Source: Oegoconia quadripuncta
Taxonomy: Eukaryota; Arthropoda; Insecta; Lepidoptera; Autostichidae
NCBI GenBank assembly: GCA_949316235.1
Contig: OX438757.1
Location: 16,369,505-16,433,504 of the forward strand
Direction of reading: 5' to 3'
DNA: 64,000 nt
Part shown: positions 34,548 through 43,575 of the stretch, one piece after another
Layout of the letters: every line of letters begins with the position of its first letter
Position numbering within the stretch: position 1 is the first letter of the stretch
Position numbers and translations under genes: made by a program
Notes under the pieces: model-generated
The model's input: only the letters and a program-made list of their open reading frames with translations
Databases searched by the model: none
What the model was told of the DNA's origin: nothing

Positions 34548-34561
34548 TGGCAGGGTCGCCA
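34548..34561 (-). other. Candidate primer-binding site
   Basis: TGGCGACCCTGCC on the minus strand, 5 bp after the LTR end. It begins TGG, the complement of a tRNA CCA end. Which tRNA would match has not been tested. Confidence 0.45.
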
Positions 34562-34566
34562 TGCAA

Positions 34567-34704
34567 TGTGGGGACCAGGAGGAGCAGTAAATGAAATGCA
34601 CAACTTGGTGATACGCGTATAATGACATCAAAATGAGTCGTGCAATTACTTATATACTAGGTACACAATGTAGGGAAGAGGTGCGTCATACATAACATAC
34701 CACA
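34567..34704 (-). repeat. LTR, upstream copy
   Basis: 138 bp, identical to 29325-29462. On the plus strand it directly precedes GCAGATTCCTGAG, the resumption of segment X2. Confidence 0.8.
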
Positions 34705-35401
34705 GCAGATTCCTGAGTTCAAATGTTTATGAATTGAGAGCTCAAGCTAAACCGCCATAAATCTGTTATATCGCATTCTCAGGGTTTGGGAATTTCTTAA
34801 TTTATTTAAGAAAATCTTAACTAAATTCTCAAATAAAAATTATTATCGCAGGGATAGTACTTTCTAGATTTAGGATATGCCACTTCAGGCAGGCGTCAGA
34901 ATTGAGAGCCCAAGTTATTTGATCGTAACGGTGTTGTTTCACGTTTAAGAAATTTAAGAATCTTTGCTTAAGGTTTTACCTATTTTTTACTAAAATCCCT
35001 GTAAGTGTTATCTCATTTCGCAATAATTAGAAAAATGAGCCCTCAATCCAGAAGCACACAAGTAAACCTGGTGGCGCTGGTATCTCCGGATACGGCGCGG
35101 TGACGACGTTAACAGTTATATTAGGTCTGCACATCGAAAATGGGACGGATTTTGCTACCAGCCTTCAAAGGAGTCGGACCTCCACTGAACACATCAAAAA
35201 TTTAAATTAAAAAGTCATTTGCACATTGGGCTGCCTGGAAATCGAACCCGTACCTCCTTAATTGGGAAACCACTGACGCTCTACGACTCTGGAATAAACG
35301 TTCGTTATGATTACACAAACATATCCTCGCGGCATTCGAACCCGCAACCGCTGTTTGGTTTCGCTAACAGGACCTAACGACCATCACATATTTTTATTTA
35401 C
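34705..35401. repeat. Segment X2
   Basis: Near-identical to 18415-19107, including its SINE A fragment and the GGTGGCGCTGG module (35056-35195). It leads into block C through the same CACGCTGTAACTACTATT boundary as X1 into block B. Confidence 0.85.
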
Positions 35402-36771
35402 ACGCTGTAACTACTATTCGGTGTACAATAATTTTATATTTTAAATTTCGGGCTTTTGATCTTCGATAAGAGTATACAATAATATTAGGTGTTTCAAATA
35501 CAAGGTAGATACATTATAATTTCGGTGTTTTGATCTCGCAATTAAATTAAGTTTCGCTACTTTGATCTACGATTTTTTTTACGATATTGCATCGCGGGCT
35601 CCACGCGGCCGACATGCGCGTGCTGCCTGCTATATATATTTTTAGGTGTATCAGACACACACAAGGTACATTATAATAATACGTAATTGCTTACTCTGCA
35701 ATTAGTATTATCTATTTCTTTCCAGGTGTATGATACTTTCGTGGCGCATCCGGTCGCGGCACAATAGTATCATGCACCTTAAATTAACACATTGAATCAA
35801 TTAAAAAGCTGCAAAAAATGTCACTCAGAAAGCGACAACACCCCACTCTCCCCCATTCGCATAGGGGAGCGAACGATCATCGAGGGCTGATGGTGAACCA
35901 CCATCGCCCGCCTCACGCTCAGGGTGCCGCGCCACGATTCATCATCGTGACTAGTGAATTCTCACGTAGAGTGAAAATCGCTGGAAGAGCTTACTATAGA
36001 AATGATCCTATGAAGTAAGGTCTTGCTGTAATCACGGCTCGCGAGGCAGGTCATTAAACGACGGAAAATCTTAACACCGCGATGTAGAAATAGTGCGTCA
36101 ATGGTACAGCGCCATCTAGATTGTTAAAGGCGTTGCAAGACCACGCGTCTCATCCGTGTTACAAAATCAGATCGTAATTGGAAGCCCCGTTTTGAAAGAA
36201 TAGCAGTAGAGTACCTTATTTAATAGGAATTTATTTAGTGCTCTTAGAGATAAGCTAATTAGGTACTGTGGCGACGACGGTCCAAGGAGAACACTTGGGA
36301 TCGTGTCAGTGTGGTGTGATTGATGCTGGCCGTAGTAGACGGGGCGTTGTTTTAAAAGAAATAAGATTTTTAAATAAGGAATAGAAATTTATTCAAGAGA
36401 GAGCTCGCACCGTCGCTCCAATGTTTTGAATAAAAGGAAATAAATTGAGCATTTTTTTTAATAAACACATGTTTCAACTTTAACTTATTGGAACAATATA
36501 CTGGATGAGTTTTTTTACCGTAAGGAAAAAATAGGGCATATTATTAGTTAAGTGAAATAGAAGGTATTGGTATAGGTAGTTGCTTTTTTCAAAACTAACA
36601 TCGAACCGATCGTTAATTGTGTTATTTGATGGTCGCATTTGTTAACTACTAACTAAACTACGTAAACTTTGAGAAAATATGAGTTTCAAATAAATTTCGC
36701 ATGTTAGGAACCCTACAAATTCCGCCAGTCGCATATCGATTTCCTGCAGGAGCGAACGTTTTTGAAAAAAA
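35402..36771. repeat. Composite repeat block C
   Basis: Third block copy. It has a 105-bp stretch (35889-35993, TGATGGTGAACCACCATCGC...) that blocks A and B lack but the inverted relative at 60700-60990 retains. In the first half it differs from A and B (for example GGGCTCCACGCGG); in the second half it agrees with A against B. It ends in the MITE arm and does not continue into BEL. Confidence 0.8.
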
Positions 36772-37000
36772 AAAAAAACTACCTACGCCCAATACCTTCT
36801 ATTTCACTTACCTAATATGCCCTATTTTTTTCGTTACGGTAAAAACTCATCCGCTATATACCTACTTACGTTTCTTACAAATGCTTCATTTTTAGCAATT
36901 ATTATTATATTTACAACACTTCATTAAAATGTTTGATGAAAATCGCGGTTATTCTTTTTTCCCCGAGGTCTAAACGTATTTTCCCTGGGCTAAGCAGGCA
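36480..37000. mobile_element. Palindromic MITE with AATAGGGCATATTA arms, copy in block C
   Basis: The left arm ACCGTAAGGAAAAAATAGGG...ATAGAAGGTATTGG (36518-36570) is mirrored by CAATACCTTCTATTTCAC...TTTTTTTCGTTACGGT (36788-36842). Blocks A and B have only the left arm. A related full copy is at 52160-52660. The sequence then runs into the TTTTCCCTGGGCTA end shared with 7600-7646. Confidence 0.65.
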
Positions 37001-37328
37001 AGTAATTTCGCTAATGTAAACCCGCCTACATGCTTCGTTGCAGCGCCATCTAGAAGAACTATCCATTACCGTTTAGTTCACGTGTGCTATAGGAAATTGT
37101 ACATCATATCTCCACGTGGCGGCGCTTACCAGTTCCAAGACTTCTTAAAATCCGGAAATACTCCTCGTTTCTTACGAGTTCACAATCTAATAATGAAATA
37201 AATTATACCTTTTCTAATATAAACATCAGTTTTAAAAATGGCAACCCAAATTTCTTGCTTGTTGTTCACAGAGGAAGTCGTTTTTTAAACAAACGCTTAA
37301 AAAATGTTATACTTTTTTAAATGTATCC

Positions 37329-37432
37329 TGTAGCCCAGGGAAAATGCGGTTTCACCTCAGAAAAACGAATAGGTAACCGCGATTTTCTTGAAACATTTAA
37401 ATATAAAGTGTTGTAAATGTTGTAAATCTTGT
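37329..37432 (+). repeat. AGCCCAGGGAAAATGCGG end fragment
   Basis: Matches the reverse of 36905-37000 (GCGGTTATTC, TTTTCCCTGGGCTA), so the two form a ~90-bp inverted pair about 330 bp apart. The DNA between them includes GCGCCATCTAGAAGAAC and shows no gene. Confidence 0.6.
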
Positions 37433-37483
37433 TGTAAATCTCAAATATCCACTACGCTAGCCAAAAATCAAATGCCTTTGAAT

Positions 37484-37530
37484 TTTAATTTTTCAGGCAT
37501 GCAGGTTTCCTCACGATGTTTTCCTTCGCC
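37484..37530 (-). repeat. SINE family A body fragment
   Basis: The plus strand has TTTTTCAGGCATGCAGGTTTCCTCACG and ATGTTTTCC, as inside the SINE at 4465-4774. Only about 50 bp remain. The rest of 37530-38120 shows no recognisable gene; the 95-codon frame at 37468-37755 is not convincing. Confidence 0.55.
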
Positions 37531-38123
37531 GTTTAAGGCGCTGAATAGAGCCAATGACCTTGAGCAATGGATACGCCCACTTAATGTTCGATAAAGCAGC
37601 GCTGCGTCTGCGACACGGTCAATATGCGTACCGTCAGACGAGTCGACCTTACGGGAAACCTTCTTGCGAACTGAACTTTGAGTTAGAGCTCGCCTAAATG
37701 CAACAGGTGGCGCTGTTCGCGAAATAAAAAACAACACTAAATAATAATATAACAAGGATGATTTATTGAAATATAAATGTATAGGTATTCATAGAATGTT
37801 TTCAAAAATAAGTTTGGGACCAGAATGTTTCAGACACGGCGAAATAAATAAATAAAAAGTGTTATTTTTAAACGACTTCAAAAAAGGAGTATGTACACCG
37901 ATATCTCCGAGATTTGGCGGTTGATTCACATGGTTCTTTTTGTAAATGAAAGGGGATACCGTCGAGTTGGTCCCATTGTAATTTCAGCGCAATCGGTCCA
38001 GTAGTTTTTGTGTAATCATGGTAAATATCAGAATGGCATTACATATTTAGACGATTGCGTAGTTTTTACACAGGGAAACTAAGTAGATACAGTTTGGGTT
38101 TGTATGGAAAAAGTGTAGACTAG

Positions 38124-38848
38124 ATCGGTGTGATTATCAGCAATAAATATGACAAATCGAAGATCATCAGGTCGAGCTGGTACACCCGAACTGCCCATCT
38201 AACCTGTAGGAGCGAGAAGGTCGCCATCGCACAAAAATTATCATGGAGATTAGCAACCACGGATAATACTAATAACTTTTTTTAACCGACTTCAAAAAAG
38301 GAGGAGGTTCTGTATTATTTATGTATGTACATCGATTAGTCCGAGATTTTTAAGCCGATTTACGTCGGTGTGATTATCAACAATAAATATGACAAATCGA
38401 AGATCATCAGGTCGAGCTGGTATACCCCAAGTGCCCACCTAACCTGTAGGAGCGAGAAGGTTCGCCATCGCACAAAAATTATCATGGAGATTAGCAACCA
38501 CGGATAAATACTAATAACTTTTTTTAACCGACTTCAAAAAAGGAGGAGGTTCTGTATTATTTATGTATGTACATCGATTAGTCCGAGATTTTTAAGCCGA
38601 TTTACGTCGGTGTGATTATCAACAATAAATATGACAAATCGAAGATCATCAGGTCGAGCTGGTATACCCCAAGTGCCCACCTAACCTGTAGGAGCGAGAA
38701 GGTTCGCCATCGCACAAAAATTATCATGGAGATTAGCAACCACGGATAAATACTAATAACTTTTTTTAACCAACTTCAAAAAAGGAGGAGGTTCTGTAAT
38801 CTTTATGTATGTACATCGATTAGTCCGACATTTTTAGGCCGATTTACG
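38124..38848 (+). repeat. Three-unit 241-bp tandem repeat
   Basis: Units start at TCGGTGTGATTATCA at 38124, 38365 and 38607. Each contains CGAAGATCATCAGGTCGAGC, GTAGGAGCGAGAAGG, AACCGACTTCAAAAAAGGAGG and TATGTACATCGATTAGTCCG. Units 2 and 3 are nearly identical; unit 1 is slightly diverged. The GACTTCAAAAAAGGAG part also occurs singly at 37870 and, inverted, near 47783. It is unclassified. Confidence 0.85.
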
Positions 38849-39140
38849 TGATTATAAGGCCGTGCCTGCGCTCACGCTGCTCAGCGGACTCCTCGGCAAG
38901 TCGATCGTGTATAAAACCGAGTCTATGCTCGTTCTGTTCTGGAGTTTCCTGGCGAATACGTGATTTAACGTAATCTTTCATAGCTACTAGACGTACTCGG
39001 CGAGCTTCGGGCGTCTCCTGGGAACGCGAAATTGCGTTCCGTGAGGCATTTTTTTCAAGCCGTAGTACCCTTTCAGTTTCGGTTTCTTTTGACCGACAGT
39101 TCTTTAAACGAGCAGCACCTTTCGTAAGCCTGCCCATATT
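38849..39140 (-). pseudogene. Short ORF with STPR-like 23-residue repeats
   Basis: A 100-codon frame starting MTNMGRLTKGAARLKN, then repeat units KETETERVLRLEKNASRNAI(SRS) and QETPEARRVRLVAMKDYVKS(RIR), each 23 residues, and a shortened third (QETPEQNEHRLGF...). A partial fourth, EESAEQRERR, follows. The spacing and the ETPE-x-R-x-x-R-L pattern match STPR DNA-binding repeats, first described in silkworm FMBP-1 and also common near transposon proteins. The ORF ends as it runs into the 241-bp tandem repeat, so it is probably a truncated transposon-linked gene. A small intact protein is the alternative. Confidence 0.5.
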
Positions 39141-39385
39141 GGTCAATTAATATATTTTATTATTTTGTAATGTCTGACCAGACACTAAAAAGAATTAAAT
39201 AAAAAAGGATTTAAAAAAAACGACTTCAAAAAACCCGGAAAAAATAATTTAATTAAACTACTGCAATATTAATAACTGAAAAGTATGAAATAAAAAACCA
39301 GAGCAGAATGTTCTTTAGAGATAAATATACACTATTATATATAATGAGAATACAATACAATTTATATGCTATACAATAATAGTTA

Positions 39386-39530
39386 GGTATAATGATCATT
39401 GAGTTCGTGGGGCACCCATTTGTCAAGCTTTTTTACCTTGCCAATTTGACGCAAATTGACCAATATTGTTTTGACGCTAACGTCGAAAGCTGCTGCTAAT
39501 TCAGCCGTAAATTGTGTATCATCAGCTTTT
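39386..39530 (-). pseudogene. mariner transposase fragment
   Basis: Reads DDTQFTAELAAAFDVSVKTI, then LVNLRQIGKVKKLDKWVPHE. The WVPHEL motif and the preceding helix-turn-helix are typical of mariner transposases, N-terminal to the DDD core. It ends at a TAA after LNDHYT. It joins in the middle of the Mutator-like frame below, so one element inserted into or recombined with the other. No TIRs were recognised. Confidence 0.7.
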
Positions 39531-39948
39531 TGGAATAGCATCCATCAGCAATCACATCAATTATCGGTATACCGTTTTTCCTAAGGCTTCCTTCTGCTAT
39601 CGCAAAATTTCTTTCTTTTTCCCCTGCTTTCTTCATAGTTTCTTGAGCAACCCTTTGCCAATTTCTGGACAGAACGTCATGTTGGGTTTGGTATTTTTTA
39701 TTTGAAATAAGAGGTAGATTTATTGCCGTAGAAAACTCTTTCAAATGTGAATGACCACCACCAATAGATATTATGCCTGCTATGGCACAACTATTGACAT
39801 CTAAGTAATCATCCTCCGGATAATCATTTTCTATATGAAACTTTAAATTGCACATTCTACACACGAAAGTAAATTTAGAGATGAGCCCATCTTGTTTTTC
39901 GTTTATTAAATCGATAGTATTCAGATTACAGCCAAGAGGTCCGTTCAA
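39496..39948 (-). pseudogene. Mutator-like transposase-domain fragment
   Basis: A 150-codon frame reads FTFVCRMCNLKFHIEND, then AIAGIISIGGGHSHLKEF, NLPLISNKKYQTQHDVL and GIPIIDVIADGCYSKK. I recognise this arrangement (CxxC, then GGG, then xxADGxxxK) from arthropod proteins carrying a Mutator-like transposase domain, where the ADG Asp would be the first catalytic residue. The rest of the domain is missing; the sequence changes to mariner at 39530. The assignment rests on motif memory and is moderate. Confidence 0.55.
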
Positions 39949-40415
39949 ATTTCTTGCAATTTTTTATAAAAATGCGAGTTGGCTACAAACCGCCGACAGA
40001 TGCAGATTTCTTATTCCGTATTCTGATCACTTGTAATCTGATAAGTCTGAAACAGAAAACTTTCGTTATTATTTTATTAGTTAATATTATATTTACCGAC
40101 TACGGCACATTATTATTATTATTTCGTCTTTGGCCTAAGTGTTTCTCAAAAAACAAGACAATAAGGCGGTCATCACGAACAAAATACTTTTTAGTCATAT
40201 TTTCCGTAGTCAGGAATTAGTTTTTGTCTTTTATTTCATATATTATATAGCGCATTTGACGTTAGTTTGACATTTAGTTGACCATTCAGGTTACTAAGCC
40301 ATTAGTTAGTACATACCTCTTCATCTTTTTTTTTCTGAACACCTTGTGCCTCAATGTCGTACCTGTCATTAAAAGATAATATTATTGAAACACTTCAGGG
40401 AAAACTTTTTGAATA

Positions 40416-40528
40416 AAATCTGTTAACTTTAATGTTTTATTTTTTATTTTTTTCGTAATAGGTACATCCTATACATACACTCTGCAACGTTTGTCGGGTT
40501 AATTTTGTTAGACCTTATATATTATGAT
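40416..40528 (+). repeat. Inverted repeat, left arm
   Basis: GAATAAAATCTGTTAACTTT...ACTCTGCAACGTTTGTCGGG...TTTGTTAGACCTTATA. It is the reverse complement of 42864-42945, with a ~30-bp difference near 40450-40470. A shorter match (GTTAATTTTGTTAGAGCC) is at 43322-43345. The function or element is unknown. Confidence 0.65.
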
Positions 40529-40529
40529 G

Positions 40530-41929
40530 GCCGAATCTGTGATTTTCGTAAGTCTATGGTAATTCTCAATAGATTATTTTAGCGGTTGAAAGGAATTTAT
40601 TTGTTTTTTTTTATATAATTTTTATTATATGTCCCATTGGCAATCATTTTATAAAAATCTCAAAGTTATGCTTTTGTTTTATGATGACCTTTACATATTT
40701 CTTTCGACAAGGTTTGTTTTTGGTCAAAAATAACAATATTGCCTATTATCTATTTCAGAAATCCTAGATACTGGTAAAAATAATAATTTTACTCACTCTT
40801 GCAAAACAAGTCCGGTTGATGACTCTTCAGGGCCCAAATGATTTTTAGAACTGAAAATCAAAGAATTGTAGTACGTCAGCACCTAGGAATATGTAATGAC
40901 GTAAGTCCACAGCCATGCACAAAAATGAAATTTTTGATAAATATCACTTAGACATGTAAAAAAAGATTACAGGATTTATTTAGACATACAATAAATAAAA
41001 GCAAATAAAATAAAAAAGACAAGAAAAGTACTGGGATCGATCCAGCACGACGAAATTCAAGCGACAAGCCCAAGTCGACTGAGCCAAACGTCTTACATAA
41101 GCGGTGACGAAAAAAGGTACCTATACATCCCGTATCAGTAGACGCAACTACAAAATAGTGAAAACATAATTATGGTTGCGTTTTATAAATTTGGTGTTTC
41201 ATGTACATACTTAATTAATTAAAAAGAGATATAATATTTTATTATACTTACTTTACAACCTCCATCATGTGTTTCTGATTTCTTTTATATTGCCGTTTCT
41301 TCGGTTTTGTTTTTTTTTCGAGTCCATTTTCTATTATTAACTTTACCAACTTATTTATTTACAACTGTGATTACCTACCTAATAAATAAAATTATTTACA
41401 CACATACAAAATTTTACCCTAATTAAATAAACAAAACAAGAAAAAGAAAGTCCTGAATATGAATATGAAAAAAGTTCGAATATTTGGGAGAGCGTCTCAG
41501 CGCACAACACAGGTCCATCCAGCAACGCGCCTAAGCGATCACTGTCGCATTGAGTACGAGTAACAGAGAAAGCGTTACTTAGAATTATAGGGCGTAAGTG
41601 CAAATCACAAAATTAATTATTTCAATTAAAATAGACGCATTATTGAAAATCTAAAACATGAATTTGTTTTAGTAACATATACGACACAATATTGTACAAA
41701 ATATCATTTATGTTAGTGAATGCATATCTGAGAAAAATAAGATTTCATGCATTTTTAGATGCTACTTTGCAATTAAATTCTATCGAGAGAAGATTGTGTA
41801 ATTATGTTTTGAAAACATGAATCATGTCAGAAATATGATCAATTTTACCTATAACTTTTTTTATAATGACACGAGCTATATGCTTTACAAAAAATGATAA
41901 TCTTTCAACGCAATTGGCTGCTGTCAGCC
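40530..41929. other. AT-rich stretch without a recognised gene
   Basis: Long T and A runs and no protein of interest. The minus strand near 41010-41100 has a tRNA-like piece (GTTTGGCTCAGTCGACTTGG and GGATCGATCC), probably a decayed SINE head. The 74-codon frame at 41379-41603 is not recognised. Confidence 0.6.
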
Positions 41930-42055
41930 TCTTAAGAGCAGTCGGTGAGCAGTCGAATAAATGCACATAAGTAATTAAATTGAATTTAAAAACTCATTGG
42001 TACACGGCCTGGCTGGGAATTCCTAAATTGGGAGACAGCTCAGCCACAGACGCTC
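41930..42055 (-). repeat. SINE family A fragment
   Basis: The minus strand has a head piece (GAGCTGTCTCCCAATTTAGG), CAGCCAGGCCGTGTACCAAT and TTAATTACTTATGTGCATTT. It lacks the B box and the 3' part. Confidence 0.65.
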
Positions 42056-42104
42056 TTTTTTAAAAGCAGTATTGAAACTAGAGTTAATATTTTAATTAGA
42101 TATT

Positions 42105-42425
42105 GGTGTCGATTCGGATGTACAACGAACTAACTAAATTTAAAGCAGATACATCCTTTTCTAACACTATTAACATGAAAGGGACGACTATAAATTAAGT
42201 CCTGTCAAATGAAGTTAAGAGCTGTCAAAACAAGTCGCTCCATAGTATTTTAATCGTGACGTCGCTAGGTGTACACCTAATATTGATAAAGAAGTGCTTG
42301 TTTTGATCCTTTTACTTAATTTGACAGGACTTAATTATATGTCGTCCTTTTCATGTATTAGTGGTTAGAAAAGGATACATATAATTTAAATTTAGTTTAG
42401 TTCGTTGTACATCCGAATCGACACC
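42105..42425. mobile_element. 321-bp MITE, copy 2
   Basis: Reverse-complement match to 17898-18218, with the same ends (GGTGTCGATTCGG) and the same 321-bp length. The left flank is ATT; the right flank is AGT, so the target duplication is imperfect. It is non-coding. Confidence 0.85.
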
Positions 42426-42544
42426 AGTAACAGAACAATGCAATATTTTTAAAACTATGCTAACTTCACTTTTTAAAACTGCTTACTCTTTAGACTTATA
42501 AATTGATTTATTTTGAACTGGATAGGTTTATCAATTAGTCTCGC

Positions 42545-42612
42545 AGAAAGGACAATCGTCATATCTGTCACCCATCCAAGGACTGACCATGCCAGACATT
42601 ACTTATCTTTGC
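42545..42612 (-). repeat. 5S rRNA-like fragment
   Basis: The minus strand has TTAGCAAAGATAAGTAATGT and GGTCAGTCCTTGGATGGGTG, parallel to the internal promoter part of 5S rRNA (AAGTTAAGCAACGT and AGTACTTGGATGGGTGACC). It is too decayed and too short to be a 5S gene; I infer a 5S-derived SINE relic. Confidence 0.55.
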
Positions 42613-42634
42613 TAAGCGTAAACGAAGTTATTGG

Positions 42635-42840
42635 TCTATCATCATATTAGCCGCAGGACGTCCACTTCTAAACTTAAACCTGCCCCAAACTCCCGGAGCG
42701 ACCGGTTGGAGGCGGCCTGCATCCAGCGACTTCCGCGACCTTCATCAGGTCGTCCGTGCACCTTGATGGCCGTCCTACGCTGCGCTTGCCGGCGCGTGAT
42801 CTCCATTCGAGAACTTGAATGCCACTTTCACTCATAAATC
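42635..42840 (-). pseudogene. RTE-type LINE, ORF2 C-terminus and 3' end
   Basis: The minus strand reads LEWRSRAGKRSVGRPSRCTD and DLMKVAEVAGCRPP, followed by a GAAGTGGACGTCCTGCGGCT element end and ATATGATGATAG. The KRSVGRP-x-x-R-W-x-DDL pattern and the TGATGA end are typical of lepidopteran RTE elements. It is strongly 5'-truncated. Confidence 0.65.
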
Positions 42841-42863
42841 TGCTGGGCTCTACATATACTATA

Positions 42864-42945
42864 AGGTCTAACAAAATTAACCCGACAAACGTTGCAGAGT
42901 GTATGTATAAATAAAACATTAAAGTTAACAGATTTTATTCAAAAA
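42864..42945 (-). repeat. Inverted repeat, right arm
   Basis: GGTCTAACAAAATTAACCCG...TAAAGTTAACAGATTTTATTC, the reverse complement of the arm at 40416-40528. The stretch after it (42946-43452) shows no gene; 42990-43110 is GC-richer and reads like part of a repeat. Confidence 0.65.
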
Positions 42946-43452
42946 ATAAAATTTAGAAATGAAAATTTTGTGAGTTGGACCATAATGGCCGCGCACTCTA
43001 AGTACTTTGCCACAACACACAAACACGTGCCGCGGTATCTTTGAAGATGCCGAAAGAGCGTCGCTTGCCCCGGCCGCGACTTGCTGTGATTGGTTGAGCC
43101 CTGTGCGACACCCCTATTGGCGTCTTCCATTATGAACGTTGTCTTTTTTTTTTCTCATTCATAAAATAAGGTACAATGGAAATGAAGTAAGTCTGTTAAT
43201 TTGTATTTTCATTTGCACTTACATTTAATTTTTTTACTCGGAAACAAAATTTTTAAGGCTAGTTTTTTAATGAATATATTATTTTATTGTCATGTACGTG
43301 CAATTGCCAAAGTTTGTGGGGTTAATTTTGTTAGAGCCTATATAAATTATCATTCGCCTACGGATTTCTGATTTCTTCATTCCTGATGCGATCACGTGGT
43401 AGAGACAATGGTGACAATTTTTTTTAATTCGTAATTAAATTGAAATACTCAC

Positions 43453-43575
43453 CGAAGCACAGCGCCATGATGTAGATCTGACATATAGCATGATCCGGTC
43501 GAAGAAGGAAGCTCAGCACGTACAAATGGACCAGCATAGTCGGCCCGTACGCGAACAGCATTGCCATTAAAGCTA
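43453..43575 (-). CDS. ABCA exon n: TMD2 helix, last exon recognised
   Basis: Acceptor GTTCTTCCAG, donor TTCG|GTGAGT, phase 1 in and 1 out. It encodes [20 protein letters not shown], then [20 protein letters not shown]. The strong donor shows that the transcript should continue, but no following exon is recognised to the left. Confidence 0.85.

Larger units (their letters stand above)
29325..34704 (-). mobile_element. Candidate non-autonomous LTR retrotransposon, 5.4 kb
   Basis: Two direct repeats of 138 bp, identical base for base as I read them, bound 5.1 kb of AT-rich DNA. The repeats have TG...CA ends. Read on the minus strand, a primer-site-like TGGCGACCCTGCC lies 5 bp inside the upstream LTR and a purine tract AACGGGGGAGG directly precedes the downstream one. 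No gag or pol motif is found inside; the longest frames are ~100 codons. The element interrupts segment X2, whose paralogue X1 shows the uninterrupted site TTCATGTTTTGCAGATTCC. No clear target duplication is seen. Confidence 0.7.

Noticed and set aside
41010..41100. tRNA-like A and B boxes on the minus strand
   Set aside because: No cloverleaf can be drawn with matching acceptor arms; more likely a decayed SINE head.
42939..43130. 63-codon minus-strand frame next to the ABCA exons, considered as a further exon
   Set aside because: No splice sites in phase and no membrane or NBD character; it adjoins a repeat arm.
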